The notes below the pieces were generated by a model. That model saw nothing but the letters and a program-made list of their open reading frames with translations. It did not search any database and was not told where the DNA came from. From contig JAFLCR010000152.1 in assembly GCA_017302755.1 (NCBI GenBank), positions 1 to 5,546 on the forward strand: 5,546 nt of DNA, read 5' to 3'. The DNA is from Alphaproteobacteria bacterium. Its GTDB lineage: Bacteria; Pseudomonadota; Alphaproteobacteria; Rickettsiales; JAFLCR01. Within the stretch, counting starts at the first letter, position 1. Each line of letters begins with the position of its first letter. Position numbers and translations under genes: made by a program. This document shows, piece after piece, positions 4,890-5,546 of this stretch.

Positions 4890-5546
4890 ATGAAGAAAAT
4901 ACATATAAATGAACTGGTTTTATCGAATTCCCTGCCTTTCGCGCTTATCGCGGGCCCGTGCCAGATGGAATCGCGCGACCATGCCATGATGATGGCGGGC
5001 AGGCTGGCGGAAATGACGAAGAAACTCGGCATCCCTTTTATTTATAAAACCTCTTATGACAAGGCGAACCGCACCAGCCTCAAGGGCAAGCGGGGCATCG
5101 GGCTGGAAAAGGCGCTGCCGGTGTTCGAGGAGATCAAGAAAGCCTATGGCTGCCCCGTGCTCACCGACGTGCATTCGCCGGAACAGTGCACCGAGGTGGC
5201 CAGCGTGGTCGATGTGCTCCAGATTCCCGCCTTCCTCTGCCGCCAGACCGACCTGCTGGTAGCGGCGGCGAAGACGGGCAGGGTGGTGAACGTCAAGAAG
5301 GGCCAGTTCCTGGCGCCTTGGGATATGGAAAACGTCGCCGCCAAGGTGGCGGATTCGGGCAATGACAGGATTCTGCTCACCGAGCGCGGGGCGAGCTTCG
5401 GCTATAATACGCTGGTGGTGGATATGCGGTCGCTCGCCATCATGGCGGCTACGGGTTATCCGGTGATTTTCGACGCCACGCACGCCGTGCAGCAGCCGGG
5501 CGGGCTTGGCGGGGCCAGTGGCGGGCAGCGGGAATTCGTGCCGGTG
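4890..5546 (+). CDS. kdsA: 3-deoxy-D-manno-octulosonate 8-phosphate synthase, metal-dependent type, 3' end outside window
   Basis: KdsA condenses phosphoenolpyruvate with arabinose 5-phosphate to make KDO-8-phosphate, precursor of the inner-core sugar of lipopolysaccharide, in the cytosol. The 219 codons present run without a stop to the window edge; about 60 residues are probably missing. Recognisable elements are LIAGPCQMES, YKTSYDKANRTS, GCPVLTDVHSPEQ, LQIPAFLCRQTDLL, VNVKKGQFLAPWDM, LLTERGASFGYNTLVVDMR and FDATHAVQQPGG. Cys24 in AGPC and His198 in DATH match metal ligands of metal-dependent enzymes such as that of Aquifex; metal-independent enzymes such as that of E. coli have Asn at the cysteine position. 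The remaining ligands (Glu and Asp) lie beyond the window. ATG 4890 is the only suitable start before the first conserved motif. The first ten codons are AT-rich, which often helps translation start. In related genomes eno usually follows. Confidence 0.96.
   Translation, partial: MKKIHINELVLSNSLPFALIAGPCQMESRDHAMMMAGRLAEMTKKLGIPFIYKTSYDKANRTSLKGKRGIGLEKALPVFEEIKKAYGCPVLTDVHSPEQCTEVASVVDVLQIPAFLCRQTDLLVAAAKTGRVVNVKKGQFLAPWDMENVAAKVADSGNDRILLTERGASFGYNTLVVDMRSLAIMAATGYPVIFDATHAVQQPGGLGGASGGQREFVPV

Overview
The window looks like chromosome from a moderately GC-rich alphaproteobacterium. It carries the start of a PpiD-like periplasmic chaperone on the minus strand, divergent from tpiA, secG, pyrG and kdsA on the plus strand. 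This backbone order (ppiD / tpiA-secG / pyrG / kdsA, usually followed by eno) is typical of Alphaproteobacteria. The encoded proteins fit too: SecG has a long Ala/Pro-rich tail, and CTP synthase and KdsA are intact up to the window edge.

Layout. Positions 1-402 (minus) hold the first 134 residues of PpiD, cut by the window edge. Positions 403-531 are a divergent control region. tpiA (532-1272) and secG (1265-1675) overlap by 8 bases. Next comes a small gene of unknown function for an exported four-cysteine protein (1729-1992), followed by two consecutive intrinsic terminators (2001-2032 and 2045-2068). pyrG (2108-3757) starts a new unit and is joined by a GTGA start/stop overlap to an unrecognised gene for a 154-residue soluble protein (3754-4218). 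A minus-strand gene (4208-4813) converges on it with an 11-base overlap. By hand count that minus-strand gene is AT-richer than pyrG (about 54% GC over 4201-4560, about 62% over 2521-2700). A short AT-rich divergent spacer (4814-4889) leads into kdsA, whose first 219 codons are present.

How the genes fit together. The backbone genes are housekeeping: triose interconversion in glycolysis, an accessory subunit of the Sec translocon, CTP synthesis, and the synthase that makes KDO-8-phosphate for lipopolysaccharide. CTP also activates KDO to CMP-KDO, so pyrG and kdsA feed the same envelope pathway. The less ordinary content is the three unrecognised genes around pyrG. The most notable is the minus-strand gene at 4208-4813. 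Its sequence can be read as a transglutaminase/papain-like Cys-His-Asp arrangement (Cys35, His68, Asp84) in a 201-residue protein without a signal peptide. That assignment is my inference from motif spacing and has not been tested by a search.

Translation starts are also unusual. Of the genes whose start is in the window, only the small exported protein has a clear, well-placed Shine-Dalgarno sequence. No rRNA, tRNA, CRISPR array, insertion sequence or phage gene was seen.
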